Positions 1 to 6,028 of a stretch of 7,152 bases of DNA are shown in pieces. The stretch covers positions 1 to 7,152 of the forward strand of contig CAMYJJ010000150.1 in assembly GCA_947258735.1 (NCBI GenBank), in the 5' to 3' direction. The stretch comes from Thermodesulfovibrionia bacterium. Lineage in GTDB: Bacteria > Nitrospirota > Thermodesulfovibrionia > UBA6902. The notes under the pieces were generated by a model that ran no database searches, was not told the origin of the DNA, and worked only from the letters and a program-made list of their open reading frames with translations. A program made the position numbers and the translations under genes. Position 1 is the stretch's first letter; each line of letters starts with the position of its first letter.

Positions 1-366
1 CAGTCCGGGATCATGAAGGAGCTGATAGCAGCTGTTTACTGCCCCGAACCTGTCGTCTTTGCATCCATACACAAGCCTTCCCAGCCGTGCATTGAGCATA
101 GCCCCTGCACACATGACACAGGGCTCCTGTGTCACATAGAGCGTTGCATCAGGAAAGCGCCAATCTCCTGTTTTTACAGATCCTTCCCTGATTACCGTCA
201 GTTCAGCATGAGCTGTGGGATCACAGGTGGTTTCCTTGCTGTTACAGGCAGAGACTATAACCTTCCCATTCTGCACAAGCACTGCCCCAACCGGCACTTC
301 ACCTTTATCATAAGCGACCATAGCTTCATTCAGAGCCAGTTGCATATAATCTTGATCCCTATTCAT
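1..366 (-). CDS. tadA: tRNA-specific adenosine deaminase TadA (3' end beyond window)
   Basis: TadA deaminates adenosine-34 to inosine in the anticodon of tRNA-Arg(ACG), a cytoplasmic tRNA-modification step. The frame is open from an ATG at 366 to the window edge, giving 122 residues of a protein usually about 150-165 long, so the C-terminal helix is missing. The cytidine/deoxycytidylate deaminase zinc signature is complete: DPTAHAE (residues 49-55, with zinc ligand His53 and proton-shuttling Glu55) and PCVMCAGA (82-89, with zinc ligands Cys83 and Cys86). The N-terminal GEVPVGAVLV (22-31) and the later RLGRLVYGCKD (94-104) are also typical of TadA. The ATG overlaps the stop codon of the upstream small Cys-rich gene by 8 nt (ATGAATAG) and has only an A-rich tract and no Shine-Dalgarno sequence, so translational coupling is likely. 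An in-frame ATG at residue 8 is a less likely start. Identification is secure from the motifs; other deaminases of the superfamily fit less well. Confidence 0.95.
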   Translation of the reverse strand, partial: MNRDQDYMQLALNEAMVAYDKGEVPVGAVLVQNGKVIVSACNSKETTCDPTAHAELTVIREGSVKTGDWRFPDATLYVTQEPCVMCAGAMLNARLGRLVYGCKDDRFGAVNSCYQLLHDPGL

Positions 367-508
367 TTTTTTTGGAAGGCTTTGGAAAACATACAGGGCA
401 GTAGAGTTCTCCATAGTCAAGACTGCAGATATGTCCGCATTCAGAGCAGCATTCGCATTTGTCTAATGGTTTTTCACACATCTCACAACTCTTGATCTTG
501 TCTGTCAT
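359..508 (-). CDS. small cysteine-rich (zinc-ribbon-like) hypothetical protein
   Basis: This is a 49-residue reading frame with nine cysteines: C8-x2-C11, C18-x-C20-C21-x2-C24, C28 and C37-x2-C40, plus His26. The CxxC pairs, including CPVC followed by FPKP near the C-terminus, look like zinc knuckles, so I infer a small metal-binding protein. I do not recognise a named family. The frame ends in TAG inside the start of tadA (8-nt overlap), so the two are probably co-transcribed and co-translated. The ATG at 508 is the first start after an in-frame stop. Just upstream is a weak AAGG, and the ATG forms an ATGA overlap with the stop of another short frame (MNPDKYSRL). That short frame, read further upstream, contains another CxxC (CAAC). 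The dense, regular CxxC spacing and the tight overlap argue against a chance frame, but there is no independent proof of expression. Confidence 0.6.
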   Translation of the reverse strand: MTDKIKSCEMCEKPLDKCECCSECGHICSLDYGELYCPVCFPKPSKKNE

Positions 509-634
509 AGCCTTGAATACTTATCGGGGTTCATTAGCTTAACGCAGGCGGCACAATCCTCTTAAGGTTTGGCGGCACTTCCCTTTTTGGCTGGGGCTGT
601 TTATCTTTGAGAGCAGATCAGCAAGCGGGTTCAT
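505..634 (-). other. overlapping short reading frames, possibly a frameshifted small gene
   Basis: An ATG at 634 has the best Shine-Dalgarno sequence of this area (AAAGGA at 645-640, 5 nt spacing). It opens a 31-residue frame starting MNPLADLLSKINSPSQKG and ending at 539. From about 580 a second frame looks more protein-like: GSAAKP, then an in-frame TAA, then EDCAACVKL followed by MNPDKYSRL, ending at 505 in an ATGA overlap with the Cys-rich gene. One reading is a former small protein with a CxxC motif, broken by a frameshift and a stop codon. Another is a genuine 31-residue leader peptide. A third is chance. None can be chosen from the sequence alone. Confidence 0.25.
547..578 (-). repeat. 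short direct repeat GTGCCGCC, 24-nt period
   Basis: On the minus strand the 8-mer GTGCCGCC occurs twice, at 578-571 and 554-547, exactly 24 nt apart. Each copy is followed a few bases later by TTAA. Because the spacing is a multiple of three, both copies read as (S/C)-A-A in the same frame (GSAAK and DCAAC). It may be a small coding duplication rather than a regulatory repeat. Confidence 0.4.
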
Positions 635-708
635 AATAGTCCTTTGGACATCGTATAAGGAAGACAGGTCTCTGCAGATCACATAATAGACTCTTCATAT
701 CGCCTTCA

Positions 709-736
709 ATTATAACAGATATCTGGTTTTAGTCAG
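709..736 (-). promoter_or_regulatory. putative sigma-70 promoter with extended -10 for the tadA unit
   Basis: On the minus strand a consensus TATAAT (714-709) is preceded by TGT, giving the extended -10 form TGnTATAAT. A weaker -35 candidate, CTGACT (736-731), lies 16 nt upstream. Transcription would start near 702 and run through the short frames into the Cys-rich gene and tadA. The spacer contains the perfect 10-bp palindrome CAGATATCTG (716-725). The -10 is strong and the -35 is weak. Confidence 0.5.
716..725. promoter_or_regulatory. palindrome CAGATATCTG next to the putative -10
   Basis: This perfect 10-bp palindrome sits in the spacer directly upstream of the minus-strand -10 hexamer, a position where a repressor could act. 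It could equally be chance in AT-rich DNA. Confidence 0.2.
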
Positions 737-901
737 CAATTATGGAGATAGCATATATATACATATTTATTTACATGAAACGATGGGTAAAATTAAATAC
801 AATATTAACAGGTACATTTAAGATGTTATAAAGATTATTTTATCATGAGCTTACCCGCTTTCATTTATTAATTACATCACTACAAGAAATCGAATATCTT
901 T

Positions 902-930
902 TTGAAAGGGATACAGTCAATCTGTATTTA
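902..930 (+). promoter_or_regulatory. putative sigma-70 promoter for tyrS
   Basis: TTGAAA (902-907) and TATTTA (925-930) are separated by the ideal 17 bp, and TG directly precedes the -10. Transcription would start near 937, leaving a leader of roughly 58 nt before the tyrS ATG. The position, upstream of a gene with no co-directional neighbour, supports the call. Confidence 0.45.
911..927. promoter_or_regulatory. operator-like dyad ATACAG-5-CTGTAT
   Basis: A perfect inverted repeat, ATACAG (911-916) and CTGTAT (922-927) with a 5-nt centre, lies in the spacer of the putative tyrS promoter and overlaps its -10. The geometry resembles a repressor operator. It shares a CAG-N(4-5)-CTG core with the palindrome at 716-725. 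Confidence 0.25.
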
Positions 931-994
931 ACTGAACTAACATATCGCTATTGCTTGCATCTTATCTGATAAATCCGGTATTCTTTTCTCTGTT

Positions 995-2209
995 ATGTCC
1001 ACATTATCACCTGAAGAGCAGTTACAGATAATCAAACGGGGCACGGTAGAGATTCTTCTTGAGAAGCAGTTGTTAAAAAAGCTCGAAACGTCTTTTAAAG
1101 AACAAATACCTCTTAAAATTAAAGTGGGATTTGACCCGACGGCACCTGATATTCATCTGGGGCACACTGTGCTGCTTGAAAAGATGCGCCAACTCCAGGA
1201 CCTCGGTCATGAAATCATCCTTATCATTGGTGACCTGACCGCGATGATCGGAGACCCTACCGGCAGGTCAGAAATACGAAAACCGTTAAGCAGACAGGAT
1301 GTACTGCAACATGCAGAGACCTACAAGGAGCAGGTGTTTAAAATACTGGATGAATCAAAAACGGTTGTCAGATATAACAGCGAATGGCTTGAGAACATGA
1401 CCTCCATGGAGATCATCAAGCTTCAGGCGAAACAGACCGTAGCGCGCATGCTTGAACGGGAAGATTTCAAGCAGCGGTTTAAAAATCAAAACCCGATCGG
1501 CATTCATGAATTTATCTATCCCCTTCTGCAGGGCCATGATTCCGTTGTCCTGGAATCTGATATTGAAATAGGAGGGACTGATCAGCGCTTCAACCTGCTT
1601 ATGGGAAGGGAGCTGCAGGAAGATGCCGGGCAGATACCGCAGGTGCTCATTATCCTGCCTCTTCTTGAAGGTACGGACGGGGTAAAAAAGATGTCTAAGA
1701 GTCTGGGCAACTATATAGGTATTGCAGAACCGGCAAAGGAGATCTATGGAAAGATTCTCTCTATCAGTGATGACTTGATGGTGAAATATTATGAACTGTT
1801 AAGTCATATAAGCCTTGATGCATTAAACACCCTGAAACAGGGTCTGAAAGATGGTTCCATCCATCCCAAAAAAGCCAAGGAGTCCCTGGCCCTTGAAATC
1901 GCCGGACGATACTGGGACCAGGATACCGCAATAAAGGCAAGGGATGAATTTGATACCGTGTTCAAAGACAAGGGTCTTCCTGATGATATCCCTGTTTTCA
2001 ACATGGGTGAGGGAGATCAGGACTGCTGGCTGCCAAAGATAATGAAGGACTCCGGTCTTGCAAAAAGCACAGGTGAAGCAATGAGGCTCATAAAACAGGG
2101 GGGGGTCAGTATTGATAATGACAAATGCACAGACCCGGACAAAAAACTATCTGCCGGTCAGGAGTTTCTTTTAAAAGTTGGCAAGAGGCGGTTTCTGAGG
2201 TTGAAGTAG
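995..2209 (+). CDS. tyrS: tyrosyl-tRNA synthetase
   Basis: This cytoplasmic class Ic synthetase charges tRNA-Tyr with tyrosine using ATP. The 404 residues match the usual length of the H. influenzae TyrS / TyrZ-type branch (about 395-405). The Rossmann catalytic core carries the HIGH motif as HLGH (54-57), GDPTGRS (86-92), GGTDQRFN (193-200) and the KMSKS loop (232-236). The tyrosine-pocket residues expected by comparison with the Bacillus enzyme are present: Tyr175, Gln179 and Asp182 in [10 protein letters not shown]. Family members often have Tyr where this protein has His181, a non-contacting position. The C-terminus (about 345-404) is an S4 RNA-binding domain. The ATG at 995 fits family N-termini ([16 protein letters not shown]), and the frame is closed upstream by a TAA at 938-940. 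No Shine-Dalgarno sequence is seen ahead of it. It is a single gene, divergent from the tadA unit and convergent with the ATPase gene. Confidence 0.97.
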   Translation: MSTLSPEEQLQIIKRGTVEILLEKQLLKKLETSFKEQIPLKIKVGFDPTAPDIHLGHTVLLEKMRQLQDLGHEIILIIGDLTAMIGDPTGRSEIRKPLSRQDVLQHAETYKEQVFKILDESKTVVRYNSEWLENMTSMEIIKLQAKQTVARMLEREDFKQRFKNQNPIGIHEFIYPLLQGHDSVVLESDIEIGGTDQRFNLLMGRELQEDAGQIPQVLIILPLLEGTDGVKKMSKSLGNYIGIAEPAKEIYGKILSISDDLMVKYYELLSHISLDALNTLKQGLKDGSIHPKKAKESLALEIAGRYWDQDTAIKARDEFDTVFKDKGLPDDIPVFNMGEGDQDCWLPKIMKDSGLAKSTGEAMRLIKQGGVSIDNDKCTDPDKKLSAGQEFLLKVGKRRFLRLK

Positions 2210-2255
2210 TCCCTTTGGATATGTGCCCCCCGTATTATTCGATGTTTACCTGAAT

Positions 2256-2270
2256 TGCAGGTCTCCTGCA
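2256..2270. terminator. weak hairpin between convergent genes
   Basis: TGCAGG (2256-2261) and CCTGCA (2265-2270) form a perfect 6-bp stem with a 3-nt loop, 47 nt after the tyrS stop. On the plus strand it is followed by TCCTTGCTTTATC, only a loose T-rich stretch. It lies in the 99-bp gap between convergent tyrS and the ATPase gene, where a terminator is expected, but the stem is short and the T-tract poor. Confidence 0.3.
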
Positions 2271-2308
2271 TCCTTGCTTTATCGTGCTTTCTTTGGGATG
2301 GTCCGGAA

Positions 2309-3445
2309 TTATAATCCCAGTAAATCGGTTATACACGACGTGAGATTGTATGATCCGGCCTGTTTGCAGTAGAAAAACATACTTCCTATACATGCGGCTA
2401 CCGAAAGCACGAGTACTATAACCGGCCCTTTAATACCCTTTTTTTCTGACTCAAGATCATTAAACTGAGAAGAAAGTATCGTCTCCGGGGGTGATACATC
2501 ATTTTTTTGAACAGACGCGGCAGACTCTGCAGCTGGTTCCTGTACCTCTGCCGGTATTTCTTTGGGATGTGCTGCCTTTTCAGACACCTGCTCCCGCTCT
2601 TTTGCCTTAAGCGAAACAATATAATGAAATACATCGGTGACCATGCCTATTTTTTGCGTGGCCTCATATACATCGTGAGCATCTATGAACTGCTTCTGTT
2701 TATCAAACGCAACCTGCAGTGCCCTGTCACACAGTGAGTTAATCGTACGGGGTGTTCCTTCAGACTTAAAGGCCAGAGAGATCGCCTCCCAGCCTGTGTC
2801 GGTAAATATATCAGGGTGGCCTCCTGCTATCTGAATACGGTGTGATATATATTTTTGTACCCGTTCCGCATCCATTTTACCCAGTATTTCCAATGCTGCG
2901 ATGCGCTGTTTAAATGGCTCCATTTCAGGCTTATTAATGATATCCATTATCTCTTCCTGTCCGAGAAGCAGGATCTGGATAAGTTTGGTGGGCCCCTCTT
3001 CAAGGTTGTTCAGCAGACGAATCCCGTTAAATGTGTCCTCTGACATCAGGTGTGATTCATCAATGATCATCATGCACCTGCTCCCCTCCTCAATTACCTT
3101 TAACAGGGCGGCCCGTATGTCCCGGATGACAAATGTCCGCTCTGTGGAAGATAACTCAAGACCGAGTTCCTGGGAGAGGTAAAGCAGAAGGTCCATGCTG
3201 TTTGCCGGCGGTTCTGCTATCCAGATCAGCTGCAGGGTCTGAGCAAAATCAGATTTGATCATCTGACTCAGGGTGGTTTTGCCCGAGCCTATGGGTCCAG
3301 TTACAACCATTAACCCCCTGCCGACCTTTAAAGACTCTGTAATATGACCGCGCACAATATGATAATCTCCCTGATCAAAAAAGAAGACCGGATCAGGAAC
3401 ATTTTCAAAGGGCAGCTGTTTCAGTCCGAAATGTTCTGTATACAT
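2309..3445 (-). CDS. ExeA/GspA-family AAA+ ATPase with C-terminal membrane anchor
   Basis: The 378 residues begin with the family hallmark MYTEHFGLKQLPFENVPDP and contain an AAA+ module: Walker A GPIGSGKTT (50-58), Walker B MMIIDE (125-130, with Asp129 and Glu130), a sensor-1-like ILLLGQ (158-163), FKQRI (178-182) with a possible arginine finger, and a sensor-2-like GTPRTINSLCDRAL (230-243). A low-complexity Glu/Pro/Ala linker (about 284-335) leads to one hydrophobic helix (about 340-359) and a short tail of about 18 residues. The ATPase should be cytoplasmic, tethered to the inner membrane. Relatives include ExeA/GspA of type II secretion, MshM, and the ATPase of PEP-CTERM/exopolysaccharide loci. 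Aeromonas ExeA is considerably longer because it carries a periplasmic peptidoglycan-binding domain, which is absent here. The gene starts 5 nt after the stop of the OmpA-like gene, whose last codons supply a GGGAGGG about 13 nt from the ATG, so the two form an operon. Confidence 0.88.
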   Translation of the reverse strand: MYTEHFGLKQLPFENVPDPVFFFDQGDYHIVRGHITESLKVGRGLMVVTGPIGSGKTTLSQMIKSDFAQTLQLIWIAEPPANSMDLLLYLSQELGLELSSTERTFVIRDIRAALLKVIEEGSRCMMIIDESHLMSEDTFNGIRLLNNLEEGPTKLIQILLLGQEEIMDIINKPEMEPFKQRIAALEILGKMDAERVQKYISHRIQIAGGHPDIFTDTGWEAISLAFKSEGTPRTINSLCDRALQVAFDKQKQFIDAHDVYEATQKIGMVTDVFHYIVSLKAKEREQVSEKAAHPKEIPAEVQEPAAESAASVQKNDVSPPETILSSQFNDLESEKKGIKGPVIVLVLSVAACIGSMFFYCKQAGSYNLTSCITDLLGL

Positions 3446-3450
3446 ATATG

Positions 3451-4152
3451 CTAAAACACCCTCCCAACCGGAACGAGTTTCACCTCAACTCTCCTGTTTT
3501 TTGCCTTGCCTGCTTCTGAATCATTCGAAGCCACAGGACGGGTATCGCCATAACCGGCTACAGATATACGTTCACGGGGTATGCCTTTTTCAATAAGTAT
3601 ACGCGCTATTGCCCTGGCCCTGAGAAATGAGAGGTCCATATTGTCCTTATACGGTTTTCCCGGAACTGCCTGAATCGGTTCATTATCGGTATGGCCCTCA
3701 ATAACTACATGGTAATCGGGTGCCGCTGATATAGATTGTACCACTTCATTCACGGAACTTATCAGGCTGTCACTGACAACGACCTGGCCTGATTGAAATG
3801 TTCCTCCTCCCAGCACCGCAAGGACCTGTGTTTTCTTCACTGGCTCTCTGGTCTTATGCTCTGCACCTGTTTCGTTCTGAATGATTGTGGGAACTTCCAC
3901 AGGATTTAATTTTGCTGCCTTTATCTGATCTGGCAGGGCCAGCTGTACGTCCCGTTCTGTGGCTTGCGGCTCAGGGTAATCAGGCTCTTCAGGTTCAGTG
4001 TCCCTCACAACCGGTCCGGATGCAGGTTGCACTTCAGGTTCAGTATCCCTTTCAATCGGCCTGGTCGGGGGTTGCACTTCAGGTTCTGCTTCCCTGACAA
4101 CCGGCTTTTCCGGTTTGCTTTTATAGCTGAAGTTATACCCCGGGATTTCCAA
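3451..4152 (-). CDS. OmpA/MotB-like peptidoglycan-binding protein
   Basis: Read from a TTG at 4152 this gives 233 residues. Residues 1-100 are a Pro/Glu-rich, disordered-looking region with three 15-residue repeats (17-61). Residues about 120-229 are an OmpA C-terminal domain: VVIEGHTDNEPIQ (149-161, with the HTDN motif), NMDLSFLRARAIARIL (171-186), GYGDTRPVASN (200-210) and KNRRVEV (218-224), which binds peptidoglycan in this family. The TTG is only the conventional start that the frame offers and probably not the true one. It has no properly spaced ribosome site, and upstream the same frame encodes a membrane helix (see 4153-4275). The intended protein is likely an inner-membrane-anchored periplasmic protein whose Pro-rich arm spans toward the wall, like MotB, ExeB/GspB or TonB-type spacers. 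It lies 5 nt upstream of the ExeA-like ATPase gene, and I infer that the two products work together. Confidence 0.85.
   Translation of the reverse strand: MEIPGYNFSYKSKPEKPVVREAEPEVQPPTRPIERDTEPEVQPASGPVVRDTEPEEPDYPEPQATERDVQLALPDQIKAAKLNPVEVPTIIQNETGAEHKTREPVKKTQVLAVLGGGTFQSGQVVVSDSLISSVNEVVQSISAAPDYHVVIEGHTDNEPIQAVPGKPYKDNMDLSFLRARAIARILIEKGIPRERISVAGYGDTRPVASNDSEAGKAKNRRVEVKLVPVGRVF
3970..4104 (-). repeat. three tandem 45-bp coding repeats (15 residues each)
   Basis: Within the OmpA-like gene, residues 17-31, 32-46 and 47-61 are three contiguous copies: PVVREAEPEVQPPTR, PIERDTEPEVQPASG and PVVRDTEPEEPDYPE. They share the pattern P-x2-R-(E/D)-x-EPE and fill the spacer between the membrane and the peptidoglycan-binding domain. 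Copy number may vary between strains and set the arm length. Confidence 0.75.
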
Positions 4153-4275
4153 TGCCCTGTACGTTATAACTCCCGATAAAATAAACAGTATAATTGAGAG
4201 GCCGATAATAAATATGCGCAGAGTATAGTATTCGAATTAATAGGTTGTCAGCTTTAGATATCTTAAAGTATTCAT
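4153..4275 (-). pseudogene. in-frame N-terminal extension of the OmpA-like gene, interrupted by TAA
   Basis: Reading back from the TTG at 4152 in the same frame gives a strongly hydrophobic helix, LRIFIIGLSIILFILSG, followed by VITYRA, a typical N-terminal signal anchor. Upstream of it is FEYYT, then a TAA (4239-4237), then MNTLRYLKLTTY back to an ATG at 4275. No ATG, GTG or TTG lies between the TAA and the helix; CTG at 4221 is the only near-start. The product therefore either starts at CTG, starts at the later TTG without an anchor, or the gene has acquired a nonsense change (or carries a sequencing error). The matching character on both sides of the stop suggests one original protein of about 274 residues. 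Confidence 0.5.
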
Positions 4276-4449
4276 TTCAGTAATTCAATCAGTGAAGTAT
4301 GCACGATACCAGTGAACGGCTGGTCAGCCAGGGGTGCATAAAAGAAGAATCAAAGGCTTCAGCGTGCAGACACGTGAATGTTTCAAGGCGTGAACAGATG
4401 AAGACTGAACGTGCAACACTCATTTCGGCATTAAATTGAGATACGTGTT

Positions 4450-5877
4450 TTATTCCCTGCCAAAATCATCATCATACCGAACAATATCATCTTCCTCAAG
4501 GTAGTGGCCCATCTGCACCTCTATGATATGGAGGGGAATCCTTCCGGGGTTTTCCAGGCGGTGGCGGTTTGCCTTGGGCACAAAGGTCGACTCATTTTCC
4601 TTCAGTATGATCACCTCTTCACCATTGGTAATTTTAGCTGTCCCCTGGGCAACGATCCAGTGTTCGCTGCGATGATAATGCATCTGCAGGGAAAGCTTGG
4701 CCCCGGGATATACAACAATCCGTTTGATTTTACTGCTGCTGTTTTCTTCCAGAATGGTATATGTTCCCCATGGCCTGTATACAGTAACATGAGATTTGTA
4801 TTCCGGTCTTCCCTGTTTTTTTAGGTCCTGCACAATCGCCTTAACATTCTTGCTTTTCTCCAGGTCTGAGACAAACACCGTATCAGGAGTCTCCACAATC
4901 ACGATATTCTCCAGATCATTGGCAACAACAAGCCGGTTGTCACCCCTGATAAAGCACCCTCTGGTGTTCTGGAGTATGACGTCTCCTTCAGTAACATTGT
5001 CGTCCTCTTCCTTTGGCAGGAAGTCATACAGAGATTTCCAGGTACCGATGTCGCTCCATCCAAAGTCAACAGGCAGGACAACCCCTTTTTTTGTTTTCTC
5101 CATAACGGCATAATCAATAGATGTATCAGGAAGTGTCTGATAGTCTTCCAGTGTGATCTCTCCCTTTGATACCATTTTTTTAACCTTCATGAGCATTTCC
5201 GGTTCATGTGCTCTGAACTCCTTAAGCAGTACTGATGCCTTGAATGCAAACATCCCGCTGTTCCAGAAAAAATTCCCTGCTTTGAGGTACTTCCTGGCTG
5301 TTTTCTCATCCGGCTTTTCCACAAATCTCTTGATGGACAGGGCCCCGCCCTTTTTCCTGTTTGCGCCCTCAATATATCCATACCCTGTCTCCGGGTAATC
5401 CGGTTTTATACCAAACGTTACGATATGGTCTGCATTGGCAAGATCAATGGACGTCTTCAGGTTTTTCTGAAACTCATCAACATTGCTTATAACATGGTCT
5501 GATGGAAATATTAATACAATCGCATCTTTTTCTTTTTTAAGTATTTCAAGAACAGCAAGTAAAATCGCAGGAGCGGTGTTACGTCCGCAGGGCTCACTGA
5601 TCACCTTGCCTTCAGAAGAAATCTGCAGTTCTTCCAGATGACGGCCTATTTCAAAAAAATGGTCTTCTCCGCATACAATCCTCACATCGTCAGGCTTCAA
5701 AACAGGAGATAGCCTCCTGATTGTGTTCTGAATCAATGAATCATCCCCAACAAGATTAACAAGCTGCTTCGGATACAGCTCTCTGGAGATAGGCCATAAC
5801 CGGGAACCGGAGCCTCCGGCAAGGAGAACAGGATAGACTGGCAACTTCTTTTTTATTAAACTTTTTTTAGCAGGCAT
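4450..5877 (-). CDS. manC: bifunctional mannose-1-phosphate guanylyltransferase / mannose-6-phosphate isomerase
   Basis: The 475 residues match the usual length of the AlgA/ManC/XanB type II enzymes, which interconvert fructose-6-P and mannose-6-P and make GDP-mannose from mannose-1-P and GTP in the cytoplasm. The N-terminal nucleotidyltransferase domain (about 14-290) has the pyrophosphorylase signature LAGGSGSRLWPISRELYPKQ (19-38), GRNTAPAI (98-105), FPSDH (124-128), VEKP (186-189), WNSGMF (205-210) and FGWSDIGTW (272-280). The C-terminal cupin (about 360-470) has RPWGTY (368-373), the metal-binding QMHYHRSEHW (398-407, with His400, His402 and Glu405) and PKANRHRLEN (434-443, with His439). 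Both activities therefore look intact. The ATG at 5877 has no Shine-Dalgarno sequence but lies about 20-25 nt after the predicted start of a strong promoter. The product would feed O-antigen, capsule or exopolysaccharide synthesis. No glycosyltransferase gene is in the window. Confidence 0.96.
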   Translation of the reverse strand: MPAKKSLIKKKLPVYPVLLAGGSGSRLWPISRELYPKQLVNLVGDDSLIQNTIRRLSPVLKPDDVRIVCGEDHFFEIGRHLEELQISSEGKVISEPCGRNTAPAILLAVLEILKKEKDAIVLIFPSDHVISNVDEFQKNLKTSIDLANADHIVTFGIKPDYPETGYGYIEGANRKKGGALSIKRFVEKPDEKTARKYLKAGNFFWNSGMFAFKASVLLKEFRAHEPEMLMKVKKMVSKGEITLEDYQTLPDTSIDYAVMEKTKKGVVLPVDFGWSDIGTWKSLYDFLPKEEDDNVTEGDVILQNTRGCFIRGDNRLVVANDLENIVIVETPDTVFVSDLEKSKNVKAIVQDLKKQGRPEYKSHVTVYRPWGTYTILEENSSSKIKRIVVYPGAKLSLQMHYHRSEHWIVAQGTAKITNGEEVIILKENESTFVPKANRHRLENPGRIPLHIIEVQMGHYLEEDDIVRYDDDFGRE

Positions 5878-5904
5878 ACATTGTTAAGTAATGAGATATC
5901 AACA

Positions 5905-5934
5905 ATTATAAATGTTTATAAAATACAAGGTCAA
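5905..5934 (-). promoter_or_regulatory. putative strong sigma-70 promoter for manC
   Basis: On the minus strand TTGACC (5934-5929) and a consensus TATAAT (5910-5905) are separated by 18 bp. Transcription would start near 5898, giving a leader of about 20 nt before the manC ATG. This is the best promoter match in the window and suggests manC is transcribed independently of gyrA and the 102-residue gene. It may extend into the OmpA-like/ATPase pair, as no clear terminator is seen after manC. Confidence 0.6.
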
Positions 5935-6028
5935 TTATATAGTCGGTTTGATGTCTGCATGTCTTAAATAAACAGGGAATTGTATAAAGATATTTTCATA
6001 AGGGTCTACATATGCAGTTTTTGGCCGA

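Larger units (their letters stand above)
509..994. other. 486-bp divergent intergenic region between the tadA unit and tyrS
   Basis: No confident gene lies here. The left part (509-700) holds overlapping short minus-strand frames, including a 26-residue one at 618-698 whose Shine-Dalgarno-like GAAGG sits about at the predicted transcription start, so it is probably not translated. The right part (about 720-900) is AT-rich with no long open frame. Putative promoters face outward at 709-736 (minus) and 902-930 (plus). I looked for tRNA T-loops, the conserved apical loop of SRP RNA and a T-box motif ahead of tyrS, and saw none. Confidence 0.6.

Noticed and set aside
13..495. 160-residue plus-strand open frame
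   Set aside because: It is the antisense shadow of tadA and the Cys-rich gene; the minus-strand frame has an intact deaminase signature.
618..698. 26-residue minus-strand frame (MKSLLCDLQRP...)
   Set aside because: Its Shine-Dalgarno-like GAAGG coincides with the predicted transcription start, and the sequence shows no recognisable feature.
730..995. T-box or other riboswitch ahead of tyrS
   Set aside because: No T-box consensus and no extended stem structures were found; the predicted leader of about 58 nt is too short.
4280..4445. Several GTGAA/TTCAC motifs and short hairpins such as GGCTGACCAGCC between manC and the OmpA-like gene
   Set aside because: The motifs are irregularly spaced and short, no hairpin has a T-tract, and no clear promoter could be built.
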